A stretch of DNA of 64,000 nt from Actinomadura citrea (lineage in GTDB: Bacteria; Actinomycetota; Actinomycetes; Streptosporangiales; Streptosporangiaceae), in contig NZ_JACCBT010000001.1 in assembly GCF_013409045.1 (NCBI RefSeq), positions 744,001 to 808,000 of the forward strand, given 5' to 3'. Of this stretch, positions 1 through 7,691 are shown piece after piece. The translations under genes and the position numbers were made by a program. Positions within the stretch are counted from its first letter, which is position 1. Each line of letters starts with the position of its first letter. The notes under the pieces were generated by a model. The model had not been told where the DNA came from. It worked only from the letters and a program-made list of their open reading frames with translations, and ran no database searches.

Positions 1-2
1 GC

Positions 3-905
3 TACCTCGTCACGCTGTCGTCGGGCGAGGCGATCGCGGCGCGCGCGGTCGTCGTCGCGGTCGGCGTCGGGCCGTTCGCGCACATCCCGGAGCAGCTGGC
101 GGGCATGCCGTCCTGGCTCGTCTCGCACAGCAGCGCCCACAGCGACCTCGGCCTGTTCGCGGGCAAGGAGGTCGCGGTCGTCGGCGCCGGGCAGTCCGCG
201 CTGGAGACGGCGGTGCTGCTGGCCGACGCCGGGGCGCGGCCGCACCTGATCGCCCGGCGGCGCGTCCTGGACTGGAACACCGTCCCCGAGGAGCACCGGT
301 CGCCGCGCACCTTGCTGCGGCAGGGCCCGAGGTCCGGGCTCGGCACCGGGTACCGGACATGGCTGTGGGCGGAGCGGCCCGGGCTCGTCCGGTACCTGCC
401 GGAGCGGACCCGGCGGCGGATCGTCCGCGAGACGCTCCCGCCGGCGGGCGCGTGGTGGCTGCGCGACCGGCTGGACGAGCGGATCCGCGTCTCGACGGGC
501 CGCCTGCCCGCCAAGGCCGTCGAGCAGGACGACGGCGTCGCCCTCACCACCACCGACCACGAGGGGCGCCGCCTCGTCACGGAGGTCGAGCACGTCATCG
601 CCGCCACCGGGTACGTCCCCGACGTCGAGCGGCTCAGCCTGCTCGCGCCCGAACTGCGCGACCGCATCGCCACCCGGCTCGGCGCGCCCGTGCTCAGCCG
701 CGACTTCGAGGCGTCCACGCCAGGCCTCTACTTCGCCGGCCTCGCCGCCGCCCCCACCTTCGGGCCGGTCATGCGGTTCGTGCACGGCGCCGACTTCGCC
801 GCGCGGCGGATCGCGCACCACATCGTCCGGCGGACGCCGCGCGTGCGGGTGCCGGCCGGCCGGCCGTCGGGCTTTCTGGAGCCGGGAACCTCGTCCCAGC
901 GGTGA
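3..905 (+). CDS. FAD-dependent flavoprotein monooxygenase, C-terminal part (5' end outside window)
   Basis: The frame is open from the left edge, so the N-terminal FAD-binding part is missing. What remains contains a second Rossmann motif, VVGAGQSALETAVLLADAG, expected for NADPH binding in flavin-containing or Baeyer-Villiger-type monooxygenases, followed by a basic patch (IARRR). A late conserved segment (IAATGYVPDVERL) matches the ATGY/F motif of this group, and TPGLYFAGLAAAPTFGPVMRFVHGADFAARRI is the usual C-terminal FAD closing segment. The substrate cannot be told. A strong hairpin follows the stop. Confidence 0.85.
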   Translation, partial: YLVTLSSGEAIAARAVVVAVGVGPFAHIPEQLAGMPSWLVSHSSAHSDLGLFAGKEVAVVGAGQSALETAVLLADAGARPHLIARRRVLDWNTVPEEHRSPRTLLRQGPRSGLGTGYRTWLWAERPGLVRYLPERTRRRIVRETLPPAGAWWLRDRLDERIRVSTGRLPAKAVEQDDGVALTTTDHEGRRLVTEVEHVIAATGYVPDVERLSLLAPELRDRIATRLGAPVLSRDFEASTPGLYFAGLAAAPTFGPVMRFVHGADFAARRIAHHIVRRTPRVRVPAGRPSGFLEPGTSSQR

Positions 906-920
906 AAAATCCTCCTCCGG

Positions 921-951
921 GCCGGCGGTGCGCCTCAGGGCGCCCGCCGGC
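921..951 (+). terminator. Hairpin terminator after the flavoprotein gene
   Basis: An 8-bp outer stem (GCCGGCGG/CCGCCGGC) and a GCGCC/GGCGC inner stem enclose a TCA loop, 16 nt after the stop codon. It has no T-run, as is common in high-GC actinomycetes. A smaller GGTTC/GAACC hairpin follows at about 956-969 and could end the opposing small gene. Confidence 0.65.
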
Positions 952-978
952 TTCCGGTTCTCCGGAACCGGCCGGTCG

Positions 979-1230
979 TCACACCCAGGGCGGCCGCGCC
1001 CGGCGGCGCGCGCGCTCGGCCCTGGCGACGGCCACGGACCACTGCAGGCGCGAGTAGAGCGTCCACGCGCCGCACCGGCCGCGCGCGGGCGTCGCCTCCT
1101 GAGCGGTGGAAACGGTGGAGAGCATGATCAGGTCGGCGTCGGCGCGGGTGACGAACCGGCGGGCCTCGCGCCGGGGGCGATGGGTACGCGCGGGCAGCAG
1201 GCGCCCCATCGCGGACGAGGGATCGATCAT
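979..1230 (-). CDS. Small hypothetical protein, 83 residues
   Basis: I do not recognise this protein. The ATG is preceded by a good ribosome-binding site (GAGGAG, 6-nt spacing), which is the main reason to call it. The product is basic and Arg-rich with no membrane segment or signal peptide. It runs convergently toward the upstream flavoprotein gene. It could be spurious, because high GC favours chance open frames. Confidence 0.45.
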   Translation of the reverse strand: MIDPSSAMGRLLPARTHRPRREARRFVTRADADLIMLSTVSTAQEATPARGRCGAWTLYSRLQWSVAVARAERARRRARPPWV

Positions 1231-1604
1231 CGCAGGCTCCTCGCTGGACGGCCAGGAGTGACCGCCTGTTCACCGAATGTAGCGCACCGATACCGTCCGC
1301 CATGCTTCTCCCGGACGCCAGGCATACGGGCGGCGCCTGCCGGTCCCGCAAGGGCACCGAGGCCCCGAAGAAAGCGTGTGCGTATCGACAAAATGCAAGA
1401 GCCTGGCAAAAAGGGCGATGGGTGCCGGGAAACCGGCCGCGATAAAAGCCAGATTAATGCCACGGTAAATGATGGGAAGACACGCCGGGAGACCGGCCAA
1501 TGGCTCCTTGATCGGTTCCGTCGCGGTGCTACGTTCTTGCCGACCGGAACGACCGGGACCAGAAAGCGGCCTGAAGACGGCCGCGACGACGAGGGGAAGC
1601 GGCT
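1231..1604. other. Gene-free divergent intergenic region
   Basis: About 370 bp between the divergent small ORF and the repeat protein gene. The part around 1380-1480 is noticeably richer in A and T than its surroundings and is the likely site of divergent promoters. I see no convincing -35/-10 pair, inverted repeat or RNA gene. Confidence 0.4.
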
Positions 1605-2732
1605 GTGCACACCGAACCGATCCAGCGCGGGGCCGAGCGCCCGCAGGGTCGGCCGCGGCACGCCCTCCCCTCCGCTCTGGTGCGCATGGTCGCGATCGCG
1701 GGCCTCGTGTTCGCGGGATGGCTCACGCTCTCCGCGCTGACCCACTCCGCCTTCGCCGCCGAGCGGGCCGCACACCCCGCCGCCGGCCCGGACGCCGCGC
1801 AGGACGACCACGGCCTGATCGGCCAGGCCCCGCGCGTCGCCAACCTGGACGCCGCGGCCGCACTCGATCACCTCACCGCCGACCACACCCGCCGGTCCCG
1901 TCACGACGGGCAGGTCCGTCACGACGGCCGGGTTCGCCATGAGGGGCTGGTCCGTCACGACGGCCGGGTTCGTCACGACGGGCGGGTTCGCCATCACGGG
2001 CACGTTCGCCATCACGGGCAGGGGCGGCGCTTCGAGTCTCCGGTCGGCGTCTCGGGAGCTCTTCCCGATGCCGTCCCGGGCTCTGTTCCAAGCGCGGTCC
2101 CCGGTTCTGTTCCCGGCGCCGTCTCCGGCGGCGTGGGGGAGATCGGCGACCATCCCGTCCGCTACCTTCGGGCGCGGCAGCAGGATGTGCTCGATGGCAA
2201 GGACCGGGCCGTCCGTCAGGTGCGGGACGTGGCCGACGAGGCCGGTGTCCCGCACGTGGGGGTGCCCGACCTCCTTCAGGGGCGTCCCGTCATCGGAGGG
2301 CTCGTCCACCGGGTGACGGACCAGCGGCCGCTGCTGCCGGAGGGCGCGATGCCCGACGCCCGGCAGGGGCCGAAGGCACGGCGCGGCGTCGACCAGGTAC
2401 CGGCCGAGGCGGCGCCCGTCGCCAAGGCGCACACCAGGTCCGCCGCCGTGCCGTTCACGGTGGCCGCGGCCGGACCGGCGCACGAGAGCGCCGAGCCTTG
2501 CACGGGCTGCCGCGGCGACCACCGCGCTCCCTCACCCGGGCCCGCGCTCCCGTCCGGTCAGGACGGCCCGCGCGGCGGCGGCTCGGGGGGCGGGCATCCG
2601 TTCGCCCCGATCGCCGATCTGCTGAACCGCCCCTACGCGGCGGCGCCGTCCGCCGCGGACCCGGGCACCTTCCGCCGTACGGCGCTGCGCGACGTGGCCG
2701 CGCCCGGCGGACCCTCCGTCGTCCCCGACTAG
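1605..2732 (+). CDS. Secreted or membrane-anchored protein with HDG hexapeptide repeats
   Basis: GTG start with GAGGGGAAG just upstream; 375 residues. The N-terminus is basic and then hydrophobic (about residues 25-50, ending in HSAFAAE), looking like a signal peptide or signal anchor. Residues about 99-140 are seven exact-length 6-residue repeats (RHDGQV, RHDGRV, RHEGLV, RHHGHV) encoded by seven 18-bp units at 1899-2024. A Pro-Gly-Ser-Val repeat region (VPGSVPSAVPGSVPGAV) follows, and the tail is Pro/Gly rich. No catalytic domain is visible. It sits directly upstream of a chaplin gene, so a cell-wall or surface role is inferred. The opposite strand also has a long open frame here, but it lacks the signal-like segment and a ribosome-binding site. 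Confidence 0.6.
   Translation: MHTEPIQRGAERPQGRPRHALPSALVRMVAIAGLVFAGWLTLSALTHSAFAAERAAHPAAGPDAAQDDHGLIGQAPRVANLDAAAALDHLTADHTRRSRHDGQVRHDGRVRHEGLVRHDGRVRHDGRVRHHGHVRHHGQGRRFESPVGVSGALPDAVPGSVPSAVPGSVPGAVSGGVGEIGDHPVRYLRARQQDVLDGKDRAVRQVRDVADEAGVPHVGVPDLLQGRPVIGGLVHRVTDQRPLLPEGAMPDARQGPKARRGVDQVPAEAAPVAKAHTRSAAVPFTVAAAGPAHESAEPCTGCRGDHRAPSPGPALPSGQDGPRGGGSGGGHPFAPIADLLNRPYAAAPSAADPGTFRRTALRDVAAPGGPSVVPD
1899..2024 (+). repeat. Seven 18-bp tandem repeats in the HDG protein gene
   Basis: Seven in-frame 18-bp units with no spacer. Units 1, 2, 4 and 5 begin CGTCACGACGG; units 3, 6 and 7 begin CGCCAT. Each encodes a hexapeptide of the form R-H-(D/E/H)-G-x-(V/G). Confidence 0.85.
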
Positions 2733-2932
2733 GAACCCCCGCCCGGCCGTGAACGGCCGGTTCACGGCGGCCGCGTGCGCGACGCACGCCGCCCGCCCTC
2801 ACCTCGATCTTTCCCGGAAGGCAATGGCCGCGCCTGGCCGCTGCCAGTCCTGCGCCCACCCGGATGGTGCCGCGCAGCGATCACCACCGATCACCACCGA
2901 TTCGCAAAGAACCGACAGGAGCACTACACATC

Positions 2933-3952
2933 ATGCGTATCTGGTCCAGGAACACCGGCCGCGCCGCTCTGGTGGCCGCGAGCGCCCTCGCCGTCGGAAC
3001 CGCCTTCGCCACCGCGGTCCCGGCCAACGCCGCCGAGTCCGCGTTCGGCGGCGGTCACGGCGGCGGCCGCGGCGTCGACATGACGAGCGCCGGCAACTTC
3101 GGGCTGCTGAACGGCACCCAGGTGTTCGCGCCGATCAGCATCCCCGTCAACGTCTGCGGCAACGCCGTCGCGGTCGCCGGGCTCTCGCGGGCCCAGTGCA
3201 AGGGCGGCGCGTCCGTCAAGGAGAGCGGCTACCGGCACGCCGGAGGCTCGGCCTACCGGACGGCCGGCGACTGGGACGGCGGCGGCTGGGGCGGCGACCA
3301 CGGCGGCCGCGGCGTCGACATGACGAGCGCCGGCAACTTCGGGCTGCTGAACGGCACCCAGGTGTTCGCGCCGATCAGCATCCCCGTCGACGTCTGCGGC
3401 AACGCCGTCGGCGTGCTCGGCGCCGCGCAGGCCGCGTGCAAGGGCGGCGCGTCCGTCAAGCGGACCGGCGACCCCAAGGTGAAGATGACGAGCAAGGGCA
3501 ACTTCGGCGCCGCGAACGGCACCCAGGCCTACATCCCGATCAAGGCCCCGATCAACGCGTGCGGCAACGCCGTCTCGCTGCTCGGCCTCGCGGAGGCGCA
3601 GTGCAAGGGCGGGGCGACCGTCGAGGAAGGGCACGGGCACAAGGAGCTGCCGCCCACCCTGCGGACGCCGAAGAAGAAGCCCTACAAGCCGTCCAAGCAC
3701 CGTCCGGCCGCCAAGCACAAGAAGCTGCCCTCGACGATGCGCTCGGAAGGCTCCCGCATCGCGAACACCGCGCCGAAAACCGCCCCGAACTACCGCCGCG
3801 CGGACGCCCTGCCGGCCGTCAAGGGGTTCGTGGACGGGCTCAGGAGGACCGTGAAGGTGCCCGGAGTCGACGTCAAGCCCGGTCAGATCGGCCCGAAGGT
3901 GCCCGCGGGCAAGGACGCGCCCGTCAACCTCGGCACTCCGATCCTGCACTGA
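2933..3952 (+). CDS. Chaplin-family surface protein with three chaplin domains
   Basis: ATG with AGGAG 11 nt upstream; 339 residues. A signal peptide (MRIWSRNTGRAALVAASALA... ending in ANAAES) is followed by three chaplin domains at about residues 45-90, 125-170 and 187-230. Each has GNFG..NGTQ..P...P and two cysteines about 20 residues apart (VCGNAV...QCKGGA). Domains 1 and 2 are almost identical at DNA level. The last 110 residues are a Lys/Pro-rich tail without a membrane anchor or LAXTG, so it resembles neither the short chaplins nor the anchored long chaplins. Chaplins form amyloid-like surface films on aerial hyphae and spores. A strong terminator follows. Confidence 0.9.
   Translation: MRIWSRNTGRAALVAASALAVGTAFATAVPANAAESAFGGGHGGGRGVDMTSAGNFGLLNGTQVFAPISIPVNVCGNAVAVAGLSRAQCKGGASVKESGYRHAGGSAYRTAGDWDGGGWGGDHGGRGVDMTSAGNFGLLNGTQVFAPISIPVDVCGNAVGVLGAAQAACKGGASVKRTGDPKVKMTSKGNFGAANGTQAYIPIKAPINACGNAVSLLGLAEAQCKGGATVEEGHGHKELPPTLRTPKKKPYKPSKHRPAAKHKKLPSTMRSEGSRIANTAPKTAPNYRRADALPAVKGFVDGLRRTVKVPGVDVKPGQIGPKVPAGKDAPVNLGTPILH
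3061..3170 (+). repeat. First copy of a 110-bp duplicated chaplin-domain segment
   Basis: The same sequence recurs exactly 240 bp downstream (3301-3410), with one substitution that I can see (codon AAC here, GAC there). It covers most of chaplin domain 1. Confidence 0.85.
3301..3410 (+). repeat. Second copy of the 110-bp chaplin-domain duplication
   Basis: Partner of 3061-3170. The near-total identity, including synonymous positions, implies a recent duplication or ongoing gene conversion inside the gene. Domain 3 is clearly more diverged. Confidence 0.85.
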
Positions 3953-3997
3953 GCAAGCGTCGGCCTGGATGACGATCCGCGGCCGACGAACGACGGA

Positions 3998-4025
3998 GAA
4001 GGGGCGGCAGACGTGCCGCCCCTTC
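3998..4025 (+). terminator. Perfect 12-bp hairpin after the chaplin gene
   Basis: GAAGGGGCGGCA pairs perfectly with TGCCGCCCCTTC around a GACG loop. It lies between the chaplin stop and the sortase start, so it should separate or attenuate the two genes. Confidence 0.75.
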
Positions 4026-4070
4026 CCATGTCACCGGTGTCAGCAGAGCCCCGATCGATGGAGGGGAACC

Positions 4071-4631
4071 ATGCTCGACCGAAAGTCCCTGTTCGCGGCG
4101 GCTCTCGCCGCGTGCTGTGCCGTGCCCGTCACCGGCGTCGTGACCGGGGCGCACGCCGCTCCGGCGGTGGCCACCGCTCCGGCGGCGGTCACCGCGTCCC
4201 GGCCGCGGGCCGGCGCGCTGATCGCGCAAATCCGGATCAAGCGGATGGGCCTGAAGATGGGCGTCAGGCAGGGTGTCAGCGAGGCGGTGCTGCGGCGCGG
4301 CGCCGGGCACTACCCGGGGACGGCGCTCCCCGGGCACGAGGGCAACGCCGTCCTGCTCGGCCACCGGACGACCTGGCGCGCCCCGTTCTACCAGCTCGAC
4401 AGGATGCGGCGCGGCGACCGGATCGTCCTGCGGGTGGGCCGCAGATCCTACGTGTACCGGGTGCGGACCAAGCGCGTGATCGACCCCCGGGACCGGCGGG
4501 CCCTGGAGCCGGTGCCGTTCAGGCGGGCCAGCGCGCCCCACGGCAGGTACCTCACGCTCGTCACCTGCACGCCCAAGGGTTCGGACCGGCACCGCCTCGT
4601 CGTGGTCGGCAAGATCGACCCCAAGCGCTGA
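4071..4631 (+). CDS. Class E sortase
   Basis: ATG with GAGGGGAA immediately upstream; 186 residues. It has an N-terminal signal or anchor segment (MLDRKSLFAAALAACCAVPV). The catalytic His lies in LLGHRTTW, the Cys in TLVTCTPKG and the Arg in the RHRLVVVG segment; PFYQLDRMRRGD is also typical of actinobacterial class E/F sortases. Such enzymes attach LAXTG proteins, including long chaplins, to the wall. Placed directly after a chaplin gene, it fits that role, although the neighbouring chaplin has no anchored sorting signal. Confidence 0.9.
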   Translation: MLDRKSLFAAALAACCAVPVTGVVTGAHAAPAVATAPAAVTASRPRAGALIAQIRIKRMGLKMGVRQGVSEAVLRRGAGHYPGTALPGHEGNAVLLGHRTTWRAPFYQLDRMRRGDRIVLRVGRRSYVYRVRTKRVIDPRDRRALEPVPFRRASAPHGRYLTLVTCTPKGSDRHRLVVVGKIDPKR

Positions 4632-4645
4632 GCCGAGCCCGGCCC

Positions 4646-4693
4646 GCTCCGTGTTCGGCTTGCTCCGTGTTCGACTTGCTCCGTGTTCGACCT
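4646..4693 (+). repeat. Three 16-bp tandem repeats after the sortase gene
   Basis: Units GCTCCGTGTTCGGCTT, GCTCCGTGTTCGACTT and GCTCCGTGTTCGACCT lie head to tail 15 nt past the sortase stop. They are non-coding as far as I can tell. Confidence 0.8.
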
Positions 4694-4733
4694 GCCCTGT
4701 GCCTGAACTTGCACCGGGTCTGATTCCGCTCCG

Positions 4734-4784
4734 CGGCGGGACGCTGGGACGGCGCGTGCGGCTCGCGCCGCTCAGCGTCCGCCG
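4734..4784. terminator. Long hairpin between convergent sortase and metalloprotease genes
   Basis: The outer arm CGGCGGGACGCTG pairs with CAGCGTCCGCCG (one bulged G), and the inner arm GGCGCG pairs with CGCGCC. It overlaps the stop codon of the metalloprotease gene, so it probably acts in both directions. Confidence 0.6.
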
Positions 4785-5791
4785 TAGAGAGCGATCAGTC
4801 CGTCGTAGTCGCCCTTGCCGAGCGTGGCGGGGCCGTTGTCGCAGGACGCGAGGGACGGCGTCATCGTGAGCATGCGGTGCTCGGCGCCCTCGACGTGGGA
4901 GAGGCCGAAGACATGGCCCGCCTCGTGCGCCGCGACCGCCTCGGCGGAGTAGCTCCCGGACGGGCACGTCCCGCCGGTCCACCACCGCTTGCCCCGCGCC
5001 TGCACCGCCATGTCCGTCTCGACCGTCGTCGCGCCGGAGAACCACGAGCAGGTCGCCGCGAGGACCGGGGTCTCCGCGCTCGGCATGGCCAGCCAGCCGA
5101 ACGTGTTGGCCCGGTCCCGGGTCCCGCAGGCGGCCGCGCCCGTCACGTTCGGGGGCCGGCTGCTCTGGCCCGCGTAGCGCCCGGTCACGTCCGGCGGGGG
5201 CGTGAAGCGTCCCGCGCCCGTGCAGTCGGTGCGGGCCTCGGCCATGGTGGCGATGCCCCTGGCGATGGGATCCCTCGGCAGGCCGGCCGTCCCGGCGTAG
5301 TAGCTCCACTGGACGGCGGTGCCCTTCGGCCACCTGCTGGGCTGGGGACGGTACGCGCCGTCCTGGCACGCGTCCGCCGGCGCCCGGAACTGGCGCGGCC
5401 TGCCCTGCGGCACCCGGTCGCCGGACGTGCCGATGCTGATCTCGCCCGCCCGGGAGTCCACCCGGATGCGCAGCTCGGCGGCGCCGTCGGTGCGCAGCGC
5501 GTACGCGATCAGGCTGGTCCCGTCGGACGGGACCGTCGCCGTGAGCCCGTTCGCGCCGCGCACCGCCCGTCCGCGCAGGTCGCAGTCGGCGATCTTGATC
5601 TTCTGTGGCATCGCGCGGGCGGTGAGCGCCCCGCCGGGCTTGCACCAGGTGGGCGGGCGCCGGACCGCGGTGGCCCCGGCTCCCGTGAACGCCGTGCACG
5701 CCAGGGCGGCCGACACCGCCGCCGCCAGGGTGGCCGCCGCTGTCGCCGGTGCCGCCCATGGCCGCCGGGGCGTCCGAGAAAAGTCACGCAT
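4772..5791 (-). CDS. Secreted matrixin-like zinc metalloprotease
   Basis: 339 residues with an N-terminal signal sequence (ATAAATLAAAVSAALACTAF). Near residue 287 is AAHEAGHVFGLSHV, the extended HExxHxxGxxH zinc motif of metzincins, and a Met-turn candidate (MLTMTPSL) follows it. Eight or so cysteines in the mature part suggest disulfides. Substrate unknown; extracellular protein processing is inferred. It converges on the sortase gene and shares a terminator with it. Confidence 0.85.
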   Translation of the reverse strand: MRDFSRTPRRPWAAPATAAATLAAAVSAALACTAFTGAGATAVRRPPTWCKPGGALTARAMPQKIKIADCDLRGRAVRGANGLTATVPSDGTSLIAYALRTDGAAELRIRVDSRAGEISIGTSGDRVPQGRPRQFRAPADACQDGAYRPQPSRWPKGTAVQWSYYAGTAGLPRDPIARGIATMAEARTDCTGAGRFTPPPDVTGRYAGQSSRPPNVTGAAACGTRDRANTFGWLAMPSAETPVLAATCSWFSGATTVETDMAVQARGKRWWTGGTCPSGSYSAEAVAAHEAGHVFGLSHVEGAEHRMLTMTPSLASCDNGPATLGKGDYDGLIALYGGR

Positions 5792-6141
5792 ATCGGTTCT
5801 CCGATGTGTGGGAACGTCCCTCGCAGTCTTCGCGTGGAGCGGGGCGAGGAAAACCGTGCCCGGATAAAATGATCACCATATTGACAAAGGCGCCATTCGC
5901 AAATGAGTCGCTTGTGGGCTTATGTCGGAAAAGGGGGGCGGGGGCGACGGGGTGGTCACTGTAAATATGTGGTAGATCGTCCCCCATAATCCTGCAAACG
6001 CGTTTATAGCGACCCTGTCCGGAAAAGCAGCAGGTAATGCGGCAACTCGGGATCAACTGAACACCGCTACCGAGTGGCGGGCTCCACCTCCCCCCGGCCC
6101 CCCGCCGTCCGGGAGCGTTCACGGAAGCGGAGGTGCTCAAC
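5792..6141. other. Divergent promoter region, about 350 bp
   Basis: This lies between the metalloprotease (leftward) and PRC-barrel (rightward) genes. It is less GC-rich than its flanks, especially 5860-6060. A TTGACA occurs at 5881-5886, but I cannot find a matching -10 box, so no promoter is asserted. No ORF with coding features was found. Confidence 0.4.
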
Positions 6142-7200
6142 GTGCAGACGCAGACACAGGTGCGGGAGCTCATGGGGATGAGCGTGACCGACACCCATGG
6201 GACGAAGGTCGGCACGGTCAAGCAGGTCTACCTCAACGACGACTCCGGTTCCCCGGAGTGGGTGACCGTGCACACCGGCTGGTTCGGGATGCGTGAGAGC
6301 TTCGTCCCGCTGTCCGGGGCCCACAAGGCAGAGGACGCGCTGCAGGTCCCGTACGACAAGGAGACCATCAAGGGCGCCCCGAACGTCGACGCCGACGAGC
6401 ACCTGTCGCATGCGCAGATCGTGGACCTGTACCGGCATTACGGAGTGCGTCCCCCGGGCGGCCGCCGCACGGGCGGGGAGGCGGAGACGGGCACGTCCGA
6501 GACGACCGAGAGCGCGGGCATGGCGGGCGCGGCAGGCACGGCCGCCGCCACGGGCACCACCGACACGAGCGAGACCACCGACACGAGCGACACCACCGAC
6601 ACCCGGGGCACCGCCGAGACGAGGGGCACCACCGGAACGGCCGGAACCACGGGAACGACCGGGACCGCGGGGACGGCGGGCGCCGCCGGGATGGCCGTCC
6701 ACCCCGAGCGCGGCAAGCGCGGCTCGGCCGGTGAGCGGGCCGCCGGGCGGTCCATGCCGCCCCAGTCGGCGCGCGAGGGCGCCGAGGCGCCGATGACCGA
6801 GATCACCCGGTCCGAGGAGCAGATGCGCATCGGCACCGAGCGGCACGAGGCCGGCCGCGTCCGGGTGCGCAAGTGGATCGAGACCGAGATGGTCGAGCAG
6901 ACGATCCCGGTCTCGCACGAGGAGATCCGGATCGACCGCGAGCCCATCGCCGGCGGCCGTCCGGACCCGCAGGTGACCATCGCCGAGGCGGACCAGGAGA
7001 TCATCCTCTACGAGGAGCGTCCGGTCATCTCCAAGGAGACCGTGCCGGTCGAGCGCGTCCGGCTCCGCACCGAGCAGGTGCAGGACGAGCAGACCGTCCG
7101 CGGCGAGCTCCGCAAGGAGCGGATCGAGGTCACGCGCGACGACGGCGCCCGCGGTCCCCGCCGCGAGGAGCGCGGTGAGGGCGGCGGCCCCTCCGCGTGA
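6142..7200 (+). CDS. PRC-barrel and DUF2382 domain protein
   Basis: The preferred start is GTG 6142, with GGAGG 8 nt upstream; a GTG three codons earlier is possible. Residues about 1-95 are a PRC-barrel (MGMSVTDTHGTKVGTVKQVY...). Residues 120-185 are a Thr/Gly/Ala low-complexity linker (TTDTSETTDTSDTTDT and similar). Residues about 210-340 are DUF2382 (EEQMRIGTERHEAGRVRVRK; VPVSHEEIRIDREPI-type repeats). In related actinobacteria and cyanobacteria these proteins are associated with stress or desiccation, but the biochemical role is unknown. It appears monocistronic. Confidence 0.85.
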   Translation: MQTQTQVRELMGMSVTDTHGTKVGTVKQVYLNDDSGSPEWVTVHTGWFGMRESFVPLSGAHKAEDALQVPYDKETIKGAPNVDADEHLSHAQIVDLYRHYGVRPPGGRRTGGEAETGTSETTESAGMAGAAGTAAATGTTDTSETTDTSDTTDTRGTAETRGTTGTAGTTGTTGTAGTAGAAGMAVHPERGKRGSAGERAAGRSMPPQSAREGAEAPMTEITRSEEQMRIGTERHEAGRVRVRKWIETEMVEQTIPVSHEEIRIDREPIAGGRPDPQVTIAEADQEIILYEERPVISKETVPVERVRLRTEQVQDEQTVRGELRKERIEVTRDDGARGPRREERGEGGGPSA

Positions 7201-7691
7201 CCTGATTTCGAGCCACCCCGGATGGCGGAGCGTCCCGCCGGTCGATGCTCACCCGCCGGCCGGCGGGGCACCCGCTCCGGCGTGCCTGCCGGGGTCGTGC
7301 CTGCCGGGGTAGGGCCCCGCGCGAACGCTGGATGGCCGGGTGTGGCCAACGGGGCAGGAGTTGCGGCACGTTTCGGCGGGCGCGGGCGCCCCGAGCGCAC
7401 AGCGGCCGGGCGGGTGGGGCATGCGCGCCCCCCACCCGCCCGACCGGCTTTGTTCGATCCATGATTCAACTTGTGAATTTAGTCTCCGTCAAGCCCTCTT
7501 CCATGATTTCCACAAGGCCGCGGCCGGGCTGGTGAAGATCCATTGACAGCCGCCCGGCGGCGGGGGAGGTTCCAGGTGACGTCGCCGGCGCAGGGGTCAT
7601 GGCCGTCCGGGCGAGCCAGGACCCCGGCGTCCGGCCGAGCGCGGTCCGCCGGGCCGCACGGCGTCCTTCGGAGCGACCCAGGAGGGACGAG
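7201..7691. other. Non-coding region upstream of the GH3 gene
   Basis: About 490 bp. It contains a direct 15-bp repeat (CGTGCCTGCCGGGGT at 7281-7295 and 7296-7310) and a relatively AT-rich stretch at 7460-7510 that probably holds the promoter of the downstream gene. I see no RNA gene or clear operator. Confidence 0.4.

Noticed and set aside
1227..2522. Minus-strand frame with repeats such as VMANPPVVTNPAVVTD opposite the HDG protein
   Set aside because: The repeat is just the other strand of the 18-bp units. The plus-strand frame has a ribosome-binding site and a signal-like segment. Confidence is moderate only.
5881..5886. TTGACA as a -35 box for the PRC-barrel gene
   Set aside because: No matching -10 box at 16-18 bp in either direction, and it is 255 bp from the start codon.
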